In this document: one piece after another, positions 34,933-44,892 of the stretch
How positions within the stretch are numbered: position 1 is the stretch's first letter
Layout of the letters: each line of letters begins with the position of its first letter
Assembly (NCBI RefSeq): GCF_013141915.1
Contig: NZ_SROX01000002.1
Span: forward strand, 124,001-188,000
Length of the DNA stretch: 64,000 nucleotides
Origin: Cupriavidus necator
GTDB taxonomy: Bacteria; Pseudomonadota; Gammaproteobacteria; Burkholderiales; Burkholderiaceae
Reading direction: 5' to 3'
Translations under genes and position numbers: made by a program
Notes under the pieces: generated by a model
The model's database searches: none
What the model was told of the DNA's origin: nothing
Seen by the model: only the letters and a program-made list of their open reading frames with translations

Positions 34933-35699
34933 GGCCAGGAGGTCTCCTTCATGGGCAACACCATCACCTCGGGAATCACGGTCTCTTCCGGCTGCGTCAG
35001 CACGAAGCGCACCGCGTTGGCGACGTTGGCCGGATCCTGCAGGTTGCCCTGGTCGATATCCGGAAAGCGGTCGAGCAGGAACGGCGTGCGCATGCCACCC
35101 GCCACGATCGCCGACACCTTGATACCGTGCGGCCGCAACTCCGCATGCAGCGCATGCGAAAAGCCCAGCAGGCCCCACTTGGTGGCGTGGTAGGCCGAGG
35201 CATTGGGCCACGCACGCTTGGACGCGGTCGAGGCAATGTTGACGATGTGCCCCCCGCCCTGCGCCTTCAGCAGCGGCACGGCAGCATGCGCCATCAGGTA
35301 CGGACCGTACAGGTTGACCATCAGCACTTTGCGCCAGGTCTCGGCATCGACCTCGTCCACCGGCAGCGTGATGTCAATGGCAGCGTTGTTGACGATGCCG
35401 TCGAGGCGCTCGCCGCGCGCACGCACCGCCTCGAAGGCGGCGCGCACGGAAGCGGGATCGGCGACATCCAGGTGCAGCGGCCACGCGTGCGCGCCGGCTT
35501 CCGCCAGCCCGCCGGCGCTGTCGTGCGCCAGTTGGTCGTCGATATCGGCCACGATCACGGCCGCGCCGGCCGCGCTCAGCGTGCGGCAAATGGCGGCGCC
35601 CAGCCCCCTGCCCGCGCCACTGACCAGGAAAGTGCGGCCCTGCAGCGGCATGGCGGCCTCGGTGTGCGCGGCAGGGCGGGGCGGATGCGAAGTTTGCAT
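34929..35699 (-). CDS. Short-chain dehydrogenase/reductase, first gene of the minus-strand glycan operon
   Basis: 256 aa from ATG 35699 with AAGGAA upstream; MPLQGRTFLVSG (16 residues in) is an alternative start. NAD(P) motif SGAGRGLGAAI, then NNAAID, the catalytic Ser in NIASTASK and YHATK. Probably oxidises or reduces a sugar or nucleotide-sugar hydroxyl (inference from context). It overlaps the GmhB-like gene by ATGA. Transcription is predicted from the sigma-54 site at 35834-35848. Confidence 0.88.
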   Translation of the reverse strand: MQTSHPPRPAAHTEAAMPLQGRTFLVSGAGRGLGAAICRTLSAAGAAVIVADIDDQLAHDSAGGLAEAGAHAWPLHLDVADPASVRAAFEAVRARGERLDGIVNNAAIDITLPVDEVDAETWRKVLMVNLYGPYLMAHAAVPLLKAQGGGHIVNIASTASKRAWPNASAYHATKWGLLGFSHALHAELRPHGIKVSAIVAGGMRTPFLLDRFPDIDQGNLQDPANVANAVRFVLTQPEETVIPEVMVLPMKETSWP

Positions 35700-35833
35700 G
35701 GTGGGTTCCTTGGCCTTGGGTGTGTGGTGGACGGTGATTCGGACAACAAACGGACATCAGCGCTGGTGCCCTGGCGGTGGCGGCATGCTGCGTTCAGGGC
35801 AGGCATCTCTTCGTGCGCAGGCTTGCTGTCGGT

Positions 35834-35848
35834 GCGAAATGTGTGCCA
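35834..35848 (-). promoter_or_regulatory. Sigma-54 (-24/-12) promoter for the minus-strand glycan operon
   Basis: Read on the minus strand: TGGCACACATTTCGC followed by A. GG and GC dinucleotides are separated by exactly ten bases, as required by RpoN; 13 of 15 positions agree with the consensus TGGCACG-N4-TTGC, counting the four free N positions. Predicted start near 35822, giving a leader of about 120 nt to the SDR gene. Lies in the 178 bp gap between this operon and the upstream gene. Confidence 0.72.
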
Positions 35849-35877
35849 ACAGTCAGGCGAAGCCGCGCGCGCCGCCA

Positions 35878-36396
35878 TCAGCCGGGCGGCTGGGCTCGCA
35901 CGCAAGCGCCTTGCGCCACGGCCCGCAGCAGCATCGCCACGCAGCCGGCAAAGGCCTCGTCGTACCAGGCGTTGGCACCGCTCACCGCCACCACGATGCC
36001 GTCCACCACCACGGCCCCGCCAAGCAGCGTGTCATCGCTGCGCAGCCGGTGCGGGCTGCAGTGCACGACCTGCGCGCTGGCCATGCCGGTGCGCCAGCTG
36101 AGGCTGGCCTTGGCGCGCGCATAGCGGCTGTAGTCCGCGTCCCAGGCCTCGCGCGACGGCAGCGAATGCTCATAGAGGATGGCTTCCTCGAAGGCGCAAT
36201 CGCCGGGCTGCAGCGTCGGATCCATCACGACCACATGCATGCAGCCGCTTTCGCCGACGGCCTGGTCGCACAGCGAAGCTTGCAGCATCGGCAACGCCAG
36301 TTCGACCGCGCGCCGCGCCGCGGCAGGATCGCTGAACCGGCTTGCGCCGGCATGGGAGGCGCGGGGCGCCTGGCCCGCTTCAGGGTTGAGTGGCAT
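35878..36396 (-). CDS. Hypothetical protein with GlcG/HbpS-like features
   Basis: 172 aa from ATG 36396, preceded by GGAG nine bases upstream (ATG 36408 is also in frame). The C-terminal LLGGAVVVDGIVVAVSGANAWYDEAFAGC resembles the GlcG/HbpS (DUF336) fold, where this region reads GGxPixxDGxxVGaiGvSG...DExxA. YARAKASLSWRTG before it fits the same family. Function unknown; relatives bind haem or cobalamin-like ligands. Lies between the two divergent sigma-54 promoters and on the minus strand. Confidence 0.7.
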   Translation of the reverse strand: MPLNPEAGQAPRASHAGASRFSDPAAARRAVELALPMLQASLCDQAVGESGCMHVVVMDPTLQPGDCAFEEAILYEHSLPSREAWDADYSRYARAKASLSWRTGMASAQVVHCSPHRLRSDDTLLGGAVVVDGIVVAVSGANAWYDEAFAGCVAMLLRAVAQGACVRAQPPG

Positions 36397-36704
36397 GGGC
36401 AGCTCCATCGAGGGTTGGCACCGCACGCCGCGCCGGCATCGCGTGCAGCGCGGCTTGCATCGGAGCCATCGACCCAGCAAACATCGGGCCGGTTGCAAGC
36501 CTGCGCTGGATGCGCTCGCCAATGAAAGATCCGTACGCGCAAATTACAAAGCGGCGGCGTAAGAATGACCAAAGCGGGCCGAGAACGGGCGGGTGCGTCT
36601 TCTTCGCAATGCGGGAACCCGTACGACGAAAGAAGCGTTATATCGCCTCTCCATCGGTTCCCTCGTCCAATGAATTTTTTCGCCTGAATTGCGGCAGTTG
36701 CGGA

Positions 36705-36719
36705 TGGCACGCTAGCTGC
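36705..36719 (+). promoter_or_regulatory. Sigma-54 (-24/-12) promoter for the plus-strand glycan operon
   Basis: TGGCACGCTAGCTGC matches the RpoN consensus TGGCACG-N4-TTGC at every position except the first T of TTGC, with GG and GC exactly ten bases apart and AA following. Predicted start near 36731, about 53 nt before ATG 36784. The remaining 36409-36704 upstream region would hold enhancer sites, but I could not recognise one. Confidence 0.8.
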
Positions 36720-36783
36720 AAGAGCCACGACCTCCCAGCCCGCCCGCGTTCGCGGGCACGGCCACAAAATACCGGAGCCCACC

Positions 36784-38055
36784 ATGCGCAAGATCGCGCT
36801 GATCAGCGAACATGCCTCGCCACTCGCCAGTGTCGGCAGCACCGACTGCGGCGGACAGAACATCTATGTGGCGCATCTTGCAAGGCAGCTTGGCAGCCGC
36901 GGCTACCAGGTCGATGTGTTCACGCGGCGCGATAAGGCGCTGTTGCCCGAGGTGGTGGCGTTCGCACCCAACGTGCGCGTGATCCACGTCACCGCCGGGC
37001 CTCCGGTGCAGATCCCGAAGGAACAGCTGCTGCCCTATATGGAAGACTTCGGCGCGTTCCTGGCCGACTTCGTGCGGCGCGATGTCACCGGCTACGACGT
37101 GCTCCATGCCAACTTCTTCATGTCCGGGCTGGCGGCGCTGCGCGCCCGCCACGCGCTCGGCATCCCCCTGGTGATGACCTTCCACGCGCTGGGCAAGGTG
37201 CGCAGGTTGCACCAGGGCAGCACCGACGGCTTCCCCGACGAGCGCTTCGAGATCGAGGACACGCTGGTGCGCGAGGCCGACTGCGTGGTGGCGGAATGTC
37301 CGCAGGACCTCGACGACCTCGTCAATTTGTACAGCGCCGACCCCGCGCGCGTGCAGACCGTGCCGTGCGGCTTCGACGCCGCCGAGTTCGCGCCGGTGCC
37401 GCGTGACGCGGCGCGGCGCGCACTGGGCTGGCCGCAGCCAGGGTTCCGCGTGCTGCAGCTGGGCCGGCTGGTGCCGCGCAAGGGCATCGACAACGTGATC
37501 CGCGCGCTGGGCTGCCTGCGCCGCGACACCGACCTCGATGCCACCTTGTACGTGGTGGGTGGCAACGCCGAGCAGCCCAGCGTGCAAGCCACGCCGGAGA
37601 TCGGCCGGCTGCAGGACGTGGCCAGCGCCGAGGGCGTGGCGGACCGCGTGGTGTTTACCGGCCGGCGCGGGCGCGACACCCTGCGCCTGTTCTACAGCGC
37701 CGCGGATGTCTTCGTGACCACGCCGTGGTATGAGCCTTTCGGCATCACGCCGGTGGAGGCGATGGCGTGCGGCGCACCGGTGATCGGTGCCGACGTCGGC
37801 GGCATCCGCTCCACGGTGGTGGACGGGCACACCGGCTTCCTGGTGCCGCCCAAGGCGCCGGCGGCGCTGGCGGCGCGGCTGGCGCAGCTGGCCGCGAATC
37901 CCGCCCTGGCGCGCCAGTTGGGCGAAGCCGGCCGGCGCCGCGCGCAGGCGCATTTCACCTGGGCCGGCGTGGCCCGGCAGATGGAAGCGGTCTATGCGCG
38001 CGTCTGTGCCGGCGCCCCGGCGCTGCAGGGAGCGGCCGGCCGTGCCGCGGCCTGA
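36784..38055 (+). CDS. Glycosyltransferase family 4 (sucrose-phosphate-synthase/MshA-like)
   Basis: 423 aa from ATG 36784, GGAG at 36774. N-terminal [15 protein letters not shown] is the glycine loop of SPS/MshA-like GT4 enzymes. Mid-protein [17 protein letters not shown] and C-terminal [19 protein letters not shown] (EX7E) complete the GT-B donor site. First gene of the plus-strand operon behind a strong sigma-54 site. Donor unknown; retaining chemistry expected for the family. Confidence 0.9.
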   Translation: MRKIALISEHASPLASVGSTDCGGQNIYVAHLARQLGSRGYQVDVFTRRDKALLPEVVAFAPNVRVIHVTAGPPVQIPKEQLLPYMEDFGAFLADFVRRDVTGYDVLHANFFMSGLAALRARHALGIPLVMTFHALGKVRRLHQGSTDGFPDERFEIEDTLVREADCVVAECPQDLDDLVNLYSADPARVQTVPCGFDAAEFAPVPRDAARRALGWPQPGFRVLQLGRLVPRKGIDNVIRALGCLRRDTDLDATLYVVGGNAEQPSVQATPEIGRLQDVASAEGVADRVVFTGRRGRDTLRLFYSAADVFVTTPWYEPFGITPVEAMACGAPVIGADVGGIRSTVVDGHTGFLVPPKAPAALAARLAQLAANPALARQLGEAGRRRAQAHFTWAGVARQMEAVYARVCAGAPALQGAAGRAAA

Positions 38056-38108
38056 GGCTGGCGGGAAATGCAAGCCAGCCAGTGCAAGCCAATCGAAGGA
38101 GAGCGGAA

Positions 38109-39137
<1,029 letters not shown>

Positions 39138-39166
39138 CGGCGTGCCGGAGCGCGCGAGGGGGCGGC

Positions 39167-39898
39167 ATGGGCACGGCGCTGGTGGTCGATCTCGCCGCCG
39201 CGGTAACCGTGGTCTCGCCGCACCTGGACGATGCCGTGTTCAGTTGCGGCGGGCTGATCGCGGCCGCGCGCGCGGCGCGCGTGGTGACCGTGTTCGCGGG
39301 CGTGCCGCCCGCGGACCTGCCGGCCCCCGACTGGGACCAGGCCGCCGGCTTTGCCAGCGCCGAACAGGCGGTGCTGTCGCGCCGGCGCGAGGACAACCAC
39401 GCGCTGACCATGCTGGGCGCGCACGCGGTGTGGCTGGACTTCTGGGACAGCCAGTATGGTCGCCGCTACACCCCTCAACAGCTTGCCGACGCCCTGCACA
39501 CCGTGCTGCTGACGCAGACCGAGGGCGTGGTGGTGGCCCCCCTCGGGCTGTTTCATTCCGACCATGCGCTGGTGCATGATGCCTGCCGGCTGCTGATGCT
39601 GGCCGCGCCCGCGCACGGTCCGGCGTGGAGCACACCGCCCGTGCAGTGGCTCTACTACGAGGACGCGATCTACCGCCGCATGCCCGGCCTGCTGCAGCAA
39701 CGGCTGGCGCAATGCCGGGACAGCGGCCTGTGCGCCACGCCGGTCAACCTGCCGGTGACGCAGTACCTGACGCAAAAGAGCTACGCGCTGAACGCCTATC
39801 AGAGCCAGCTGCAGCTGTTCAGCGAAGACAAGCTCTGCGACCTGTGCGCGCCCGAGCGCTACTGGATGCTGCAGCCGGCCGGCGCCGACCCTGCCTGA
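39167..39898 (+). CDS. PIG-L family deacetylase
   Basis: 243 aa from ATG 39167. VVSPHLDDAVFSCGG near residue 16 is the zinc-binding and catalytic Asp motif, and FHSDHALVHDACR near 125 supplies the third metal ligand. The family (GlcNAc-PI deacetylase, MshB, LmbE) removes N-acetyl groups from amino sugars. With an MshA-like GT4 two genes upstream, the pair recalls the first two steps of mycothiol synthesis, but no MshC or MshD homologue is present here. Confidence 0.88.
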   Translation: MGTALVVDLAAAVTVVSPHLDDAVFSCGGLIAAARAARVVTVFAGVPPADLPAPDWDQAAGFASAEQAVLSRRREDNHALTMLGAHAVWLDFWDSQYGRRYTPQQLADALHTVLLTQTEGVVVAPLGLFHSDHALVHDACRLLMLAAPAHGPAWSTPPVQWLYYEDAIYRRMPGLLQQRLAQCRDSGLCATPVNLPVTQYLTQKSYALNAYQSQLQLFSEDKLCDLCAPERYWMLQPAGADPA

Positions 39899-39901
39899 GC
39901 C

Positions 39902-40822
39902 ATGCCTACCCCAAAGCCGATACCAGCCAACGCTCCCCCGGCCCGCCTATCCGCGCGCGCCGACCCTTGCGACATCAGCGTCGTGGTGCTGACGCATAAC
40001 CGTCGCGATACGGTGCGCACCGCGCTGGCGCGCCTGAGCGCGCTGCCCGAGCGCCCGCCCATCGCGGTGGTCGACAACGCCTCGGACGATGGCACCGCGG
40101 CCATGGTGCGGCGCGAGTTTCCGCACGCGGCGCTGCTGTGCAGCGCGTGCAATCTCGGCGCGGCCGGCCGCAACCTCGGCGCGGACTGGGCCCGCACCCG
40201 CTATGTCGCCTTCTGCGACGACGATTGCTGGTGGGCGCCGGGATCGCTGTCGGCCGCCTGCGCGATGTTCGAGCGCCATCCGCGCGTTGGCGCGCTGACG
40301 GCGCGCATCCTGGTGGGCGAGCATCGCGGCGAAGACCCGACCTGCGCGCGCATGGCGGCCAGCCCCCTGCCCTCGGCCATGCTGCCCGGCCGCGCCATCC
40401 TGGGCCTGATGGCGGGCGCCACCGCATTCCGCACCGATGCGTTCCGGCAGGCCGGCGGCTACCATCCGCGCTTCTTCCTTGGCGGCGAGGAAACGCTGCT
40501 GGCGCTGGATCTGGCCGCGCATGGCTGGCAGCTGGTGTATGCGCCGCAGCTGGTGGTGCACCACCATCCCAGTCCGCTGCGCAACCCTGCGCAGCGCCGC
40601 TCGCTGCTGGCGCGCAATGCCATCTGGTCCGCCTGGCTGCGCTTGCCGTGGCATATGGCGCTGGAAGAAACCGCGGCGGCCTTGCCGCAGCTGTGGCGCT
40701 GCCAGGGATGGCGCGGCGTGGCCGAAATGCTGGGCGGCATGCCGTGGGTATGGCAGGAGCGGCGCGTGATCCCGCCAGAGGTGCTGACATTGCGGCGCCG
40801 GCTGCGCGAGCCGCGCGCCTGA
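39902..40822 (+). CDS. Glycosyltransferase family 2
   Basis: 306 aa from ATG 39902, 3 bp after the PIG-L stop. DISVVVLTHNRRDTVRTAL at the N-terminus, VVDNASDDGT, then AFCDDDCWWAPG with the DxD-type metal site and FLGGEETLLALDLAA (the E-E acid/base region). Resembles rhamnosyl- and mycofactocin-type GT2 enzymes. Last gene of the plus-strand operon; 21 bp gap before the convergent ABC exporter. Confidence 0.88.
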   Translation: MPTPKPIPANAPPARLSARADPCDISVVVLTHNRRDTVRTALARLSALPERPPIAVVDNASDDGTAAMVRREFPHAALLCSACNLGAAGRNLGADWARTRYVAFCDDDCWWAPGSLSAACAMFERHPRVGALTARILVGEHRGEDPTCARMAASPLPSAMLPGRAILGLMAGATAFRTDAFRQAGGYHPRFFLGGEETLLALDLAAHGWQLVYAPQLVVHHHPSPLRNPAQRRSLLARNAIWSAWLRLPWHMALEETAAALPQLWRCQGWRGVAEMLGGMPWVWQERRVIPPEVLTLRRRLREPRA

Positions 40823-40843
40823 GGCGCGGCCGGCGCGGCCGCG

Positions 40844-43537
40844 CTACGCCTCCTGCGTCGAGCGCACCGCCAGCGACCGGATCGCCGCCACCAGCTCGCC
40901 CACCCGCACCGGCTTGGACAGGTGCAGCTGGAAACCCGCCATCAGCGCACGCATGCGGTCCTGGGGCTCGGCGTGCCCGGACAGGGCGATCGCCGTCATG
41001 CGCTTGCCCAGCGGCACCTGCATCTGCGCTTCCAGCCGCCGCACCCGGCGCAGCACGGTGTAGCCGTCTTCCTCGTCGAGCGCGAGGTCGCACAGCAGCA
41101 CCTGCGGCCACTGGCCCGGATGCGTGCCCGCCAGCAGCGCGATCACGTCGTCGCCGCGCTGCTGCGCGATGGCATGGGCACCGTAGTCTTCCAGCGAGGC
41201 GCTGAGCACCTCGCGCGTGGGCTCGTCGTCGTCCAGCAGCAGCACACGCAGGCCCTTGAGCGCCTGCGCATCCGGCGCCTCGGGCGCGGCCTCGGCGGTT
41301 GGCTGCGCGGCCGGGGCGCGGCGTGGCTCGGCTTCCTGCACGGCGCGCATCGGCATCAGCAACTGGTAGGCGTGCGCCGACCCGTCGGCAGCCAGCGTGA
41401 CGCCGTGCTCGGCCAGCCACTCGTGCAGGCCCTGCACATCCGGCAACGGCAGTTCGCCCGGCGTGGAAGACAGCCGCAGGCCGGCCTGGCCGTCAAGCCG
41501 CTCGAGCCGCAACTCCAGCCGCCCGCCCGGCTCGATGGTGGCGATCATGTGCTGGCACAGCTCCCAGATCGCCTTCTGCAGCACGCCGGGGTCGCCGGTG
41601 ACGCGCAGCTCCGACTCGCTCTGCACCGTGAACAGGTTGATGTGGCGCTCGGCAATCAGCTCGCGCAGCCCGTCGACCACGCTCGCGACCAGGATCTCGA
41701 GCCGCACCGGCTGCAGCGCCAGGCGCCGCTCGGCGCGTTCCAGTTCGCGCTGCTGCTGCTGCAATTGCCACATCTGCGTGTAGATGCCGCCACGCTCCAG
41801 CAGCGTGGCGTGGTTGCCGTCTTCGACGATGCGGCCGTGCTCCATCACCAGGATGCGGTCGGCATCGACGATGGTCGAGAGCCGGTGCGCGATGATCAGC
41901 GCGGTGCGTCCGCGCGCCACTTCGGACAGCTCCTGCTGGATCGCGCGCTCCGAGCGCGTGTCCAGCGCCGAGGTGGCCTCGTCGAAGACCACGATCGGCG
42001 GGCGCTTCAGCATCGCGCGCGCAATCGCCACGCGCTGGCGCTCGCCGCCCGACAGGCGCACGCCGCGCTCGCCCACCTGGGTTTCATAGCCGTCGGGCAG
42101 CCGGTCGATAAAGGCGTCGAGTTGCGCCGCGCGCGCCGCGGCGACGATGTCGGCGCGGGTGGCGCCTTCGCGGCCATAGCCGATGTTGTAGGCGATGGTG
42201 TCGTTGAACAGGATGGTGTCCTGCGGCACGATGCCGATCAGTTCGCGCAGGCTGCGCTGGGTCACCAGGCGCAGGTCCTGGCCGTCGATGCTGATGCTGC
42301 CGCTGTCGGGCTGGTACAGCCGGAACAGCAGGCGCGCCAGCGTCGACTTGCCCGAGCCGCTGCCGCCCACCACCGCCACGGTCTGCCCGGCCCCGGCACG
42401 GAAGCTGACGTCCCACAGGGTCTGGTGGCTGGGGTCGTAGCTGAAGTTGACGCCGTCGAACACGATCTCGCCGCGGGTCACGCGCAATGGCCGCGCGGCC
42501 GGTGCGTCGCTGTCCTCGCCGGGCTTGCCGTGGGCATCCAGCAGCGCGAACAGCCGCTCCACGTTGGTCATGGCGTCGTTCGACTCGCGAAAGATGAAGC
42601 CGAGCGTATTCAGCGGCAACACCACCTGGATGATGTAGGCGTTGATCAGCACCAGGTCACCCACCGACAGCGAGCCCTGGATCACCCGTTGCGTGGCCAG
42701 CAGCATCACCGCGCCGACGCCCACGGCAATGCACAGGCTTTGCCCGATATGCAGCGCCGACAGCGCATACTGGTTTTCCACGCTGATGCCGACCCAGCGC
42801 TGCAGCATCCCGGACAGCCGCCGGGTTTCAAAGGACTCGCGCGCGAAGAACTTGACGGTGTCGTAGTTGAGCAGGCTGTCCACCACCTTGCTGTTGGTGG
42901 TCGCTTCCACCGCATTGACCTCGCGCTGCACCCGCATGCGCCGCTGCGTGAAAACGTAGGTAAAGCCCGCGTACAACACGAACACGCCCAGGATGATGGC
43001 AGCGAAGGCCGCGCCATAGGCGCCGATCATGATGGCCAGCACCGACACGATCTCCATCAGTGTCGGCACAATGGTGAAGACCGCCACGCCGAGCAGGAAG
43101 CCGATCGCCGCGGTACCTTTCTCGAGGTCGCGGATCACGCTGCCGGTGGCCCGCTGCGCGTGGAAGCGCGCGCCCAGCGCATGCAGGTGCGCAAAGGCGC
43201 GTTCCATGAAGCCCGCCACCGTGCTCTGCGTCACATAGGCAAAGACCACGTCGCGCAGCTCGCTGAAGGCGTTGCCGAGCAGCCGCAGGATGGCATAGGC
43301 CAGCACCAGGAACACCGGCATGGTGACCAGCCCCAGGCGCGCCGCGTCGGTGCCGGCCGCGGCCGGCGTAACTTCATCGACCACCAGCTTGAGCATCAGC
43401 GGCACGGCCACCGCGCAGGCCTTGGCCAGCAGCAGCAGGGACACCGCGACCAGCACGCGGGCGCGGAAGCGCCAGATCGCGCGGAACAGTTCCGCGGCGA
43501 TGCGGCGGCGGGAAGCGGGGCGGATGGTCTGGGGCAT
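40844..43537 (-). CDS. Atm1/HMT1-type ABC exporter fused to kinase-like and response-regulator receiver domains
   Basis: 897 aa single frame. Residues 1-335: six-helix exporter membrane domain, with FIFRESNDAMTNVERLF typical of Atm1/HMT1. 350-590: ATPase with Walker A GGSGSGKST (391), signature LSGGE (495), Walker B VVFDEATSALD (about 516) and H-loop His551. 600-735: resembles a histidine-kinase ATP-binding domain (GDPGVLQKAIWELCQHMI) but has no phosphoacceptor His domain, no canonical N-box Asn and no glycine-rich G1/G2 boxes. 762-890: receiver with DDD at 769-771, phosphoacceptor Asp817, Ser853 and Lys875. Suggests phosphorylation-tuned export; substrate unknown. Confidence 0.88.
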   Translation of the reverse strand: MPQTIRPASRRRIAAELFRAIWRFRARVLVAVSLLLLAKACAVAVPLMLKLVVDEVTPAAAGTDAARLGLVTMPVFLVLAYAILRLLGNAFSELRDVVFAYVTQSTVAGFMERAFAHLHALGARFHAQRATGSVIRDLEKGTAAIGFLLGVAVFTIVPTLMEIVSVLAIMIGAYGAAFAAIILGVFVLYAGFTYVFTQRRMRVQREVNAVEATTNSKVVDSLLNYDTVKFFARESFETRRLSGMLQRWVGISVENQYALSALHIGQSLCIAVGVGAVMLLATQRVIQGSLSVGDLVLINAYIIQVVLPLNTLGFIFRESNDAMTNVERLFALLDAHGKPGEDSDAPAARPLRVTRGEIVFDGVNFSYDPSHQTLWDVSFRAGAGQTVAVVGGSGSGKSTLARLLFRLYQPDSGSISIDGQDLRLVTQRSLRELIGIVPQDTILFNDTIAYNIGYGREGATRADIVAAARAAQLDAFIDRLPDGYETQVGERGVRLSGGERQRVAIARAMLKRPPIVVFDEATSALDTRSERAIQQELSEVARGRTALIIAHRLSTIVDADRILVMEHGRIVEDGNHATLLERGGIYTQMWQLQQQQRELERAERRLALQPVRLEILVASVVDGLRELIAERHINLFTVQSESELRVTGDPGVLQKAIWELCQHMIATIEPGGRLELRLERLDGQAGLRLSSTPGELPLPDVQGLHEWLAEHGVTLAADGSAHAYQLLMPMRAVQEAEPRRAPAAQPTAEAAPEAPDAQALKGLRVLLLDDDEPTREVLSASLEDYGAHAIAQQRGDDVIALLAGTHPGQWPQVLLCDLALDEEDGYTVLRRVRRLEAQMQVPLGKRMTAIALSGHAEPQDRMRALMAGFQLHLSKPVRVGELVAAIRSLAVRSTQEA

Positions 43538-43742
43538 GCGCGCGGATCAGGCGTCAGGCGTTTGGTGCAGCAGGCAAGGCTCCCGGCGCGGTGGCGTGGC
43601 CGCCGCGGGGTCTTGGGGCAAGGCAAGTTCCATACCGATGACCATGCGGCGCGGGCGGCTCGCAGCGCGCGCGCCGCCATGGCGCGGAACGTGCTGCAAA
43701 CCGGCAGCAGCGCCTGCACGCGCTGCGCCATTGCCATCCGCC

Positions 43743-44357
43743 ATGCCCGAGCGAAACAAGCCGCCTGTCAGCCGCGGCGAACTGAACGAATGCCGGCGCT
43801 GCCCGTTGTGGCGCAACGCCACCCAGGGCGTGCCCGGCGCCGGCGCGGTCCACGCGCGCATCATGCTGGTGGGAGAACAGCCGGGCGCGCAGGAAGACCT
43901 GCAAGGCTCGCCTTTTGTCGGGCCGGCCGGACATCTGCTGGACGAAGCGCTGCAGGCCGCTGGCCTAGACCGCGACAAGCTCTTCATGACCAATGCGGTC
44001 AAGCATTTCAAGTTCGAGTGGCGCGGCAAGCGCCGGCTGCACAAATCGCCGGCGCAGCAGGAAATCGAAGCCTGCAACCTCTGGCTGGAGCGCGAGCTGG
44101 AGCAAGTGCATCCCACGGTCGTGGTGGCGCTGGGCGCCACCGCGGCGCGCGCGGTGCTGGGCCGCAAGAGCGTGACGCTGGCGGGCATGATGGAGACACC
44201 GGTAGAGCATGAGGGGCGGCTGGTCATCGCGACCTACCACCCCTCTTTCGCCCTGCGCCAGCGTAGCGACGAGGCGCGGGCCGCCGCCTTCGACCGCATC
44301 GTGCGCAGCCTGCGTGCCGCCGCGCGGCTGGCGCGCGGCGGCACGCAGGCCGGCTGA
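43743..44357 (+). CDS. UdgX-type uracil-DNA glycosylase (family 4-related)
   Basis: 204 aa from ATG 43743. GEQPGAQEDLQGSPFVGPAG (44-63) is the family 4 uracil pocket, and the inserted loop GKRRLHKSP places His100 where UdgX carries the His that bonds covalently to the abasic sugar. ATYHPSFALR is the C-terminal motif. Iron-sulfur ligands: C17, C20 and C111 are visible; I do not find an obvious fourth cysteine. It would trap uracil-containing DNA and guide repair. Divergent from the ABC exporter. Confidence 0.87.
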   Translation: MPERNKPPVSRGELNECRRCPLWRNATQGVPGAGAVHARIMLVGEQPGAQEDLQGSPFVGPAGHLLDEALQAAGLDRDKLFMTNAVKHFKFEWRGKRRLHKSPAQQEIEACNLWLERELEQVHPTVVVALGATAARAVLGRKSVTLAGMMETPVEHEGRLVIATYHPSFALRQRSDEARAAAFDRIVRSLRAAARLARGGTQAG

Positions 44358-44361
44358 TTGG

Positions 44362-44643
44362 TCAGGACCGGTTTACGGTCGGCGGTGCGTCGGGATCGCG
44401 GCTGCCGGGATCGTGCAGGTCACGCGAGCCGACGCCGGGGGGCGTTTCGCCCTTGCCGGGCGGCGGCGCCTTCGGCTTCTTCGGTTCGTCCTTGCGGTGT
44501 GATGCGGCATTCTCCCAATCGGCCCGTGCGCGTTCGCGGGCGCGCTGGTTATCCGCCGCGTTTTCCTTCAGTTCACGGTCATCCAGGCCCTGGCGCCGGT
44601 CGAGCGAAGGGTTGTTCGACGTATCGTGCTTGCTGTGCTTCAT
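44362..44643 (-). CDS. Small, highly charged, probably disordered protein
   Basis: 93 aa from ATG 44643 with GGAGG just upstream on this strand, a strong ribosome site that supports a real gene. Composition is rich in Asp, Arg, Lys, Pro and Gly, with no hydrophobic core (RERARADWENAASHRKD, then a Pro/Gly tail). Not recognised. Such proteins are often stress-related in this group, but that is only a guess. Confidence 0.6.
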   Translation of the reverse strand: MKHSKHDTSNNPSLDRRQGLDDRELKENAADNQRARERARADWENAASHRKDEPKKPKAPPPGKGETPPGVGSRDLHDPGSRDPDAPPTVNRS

Positions 44644-44892
44644 GGCGCCTCCGGTAATACCGGCTGCAAGTGCCGGCCATCACCAGGATGCGCGCAAGCT
44701 TCGTTCCCACCGTGGCGCCACGCCCGTGCGCGGATCCGGCCGCCGCGCCGTGCCGCTTGCTTGTAACAACCGCCGGCGCTTGTAGAAAGTGCTTTGCGCC
44801 GGGCCGCAGCCCCGCCCGGAGCGGCAGCGCGCGGGTTGGCCCGGCAAATGCTTTTCCCGTACCACATGCCCGCGTTCACCAGGAGAATCCAG

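Noticed and set aside
40922-44212. Plus-strand open frame of over 1,000 codons opposite the ABC exporter
   Set aside because: His/Arg/Gln-rich low-complexity translation with no domain; the minus-strand exporter is clearly the gene.
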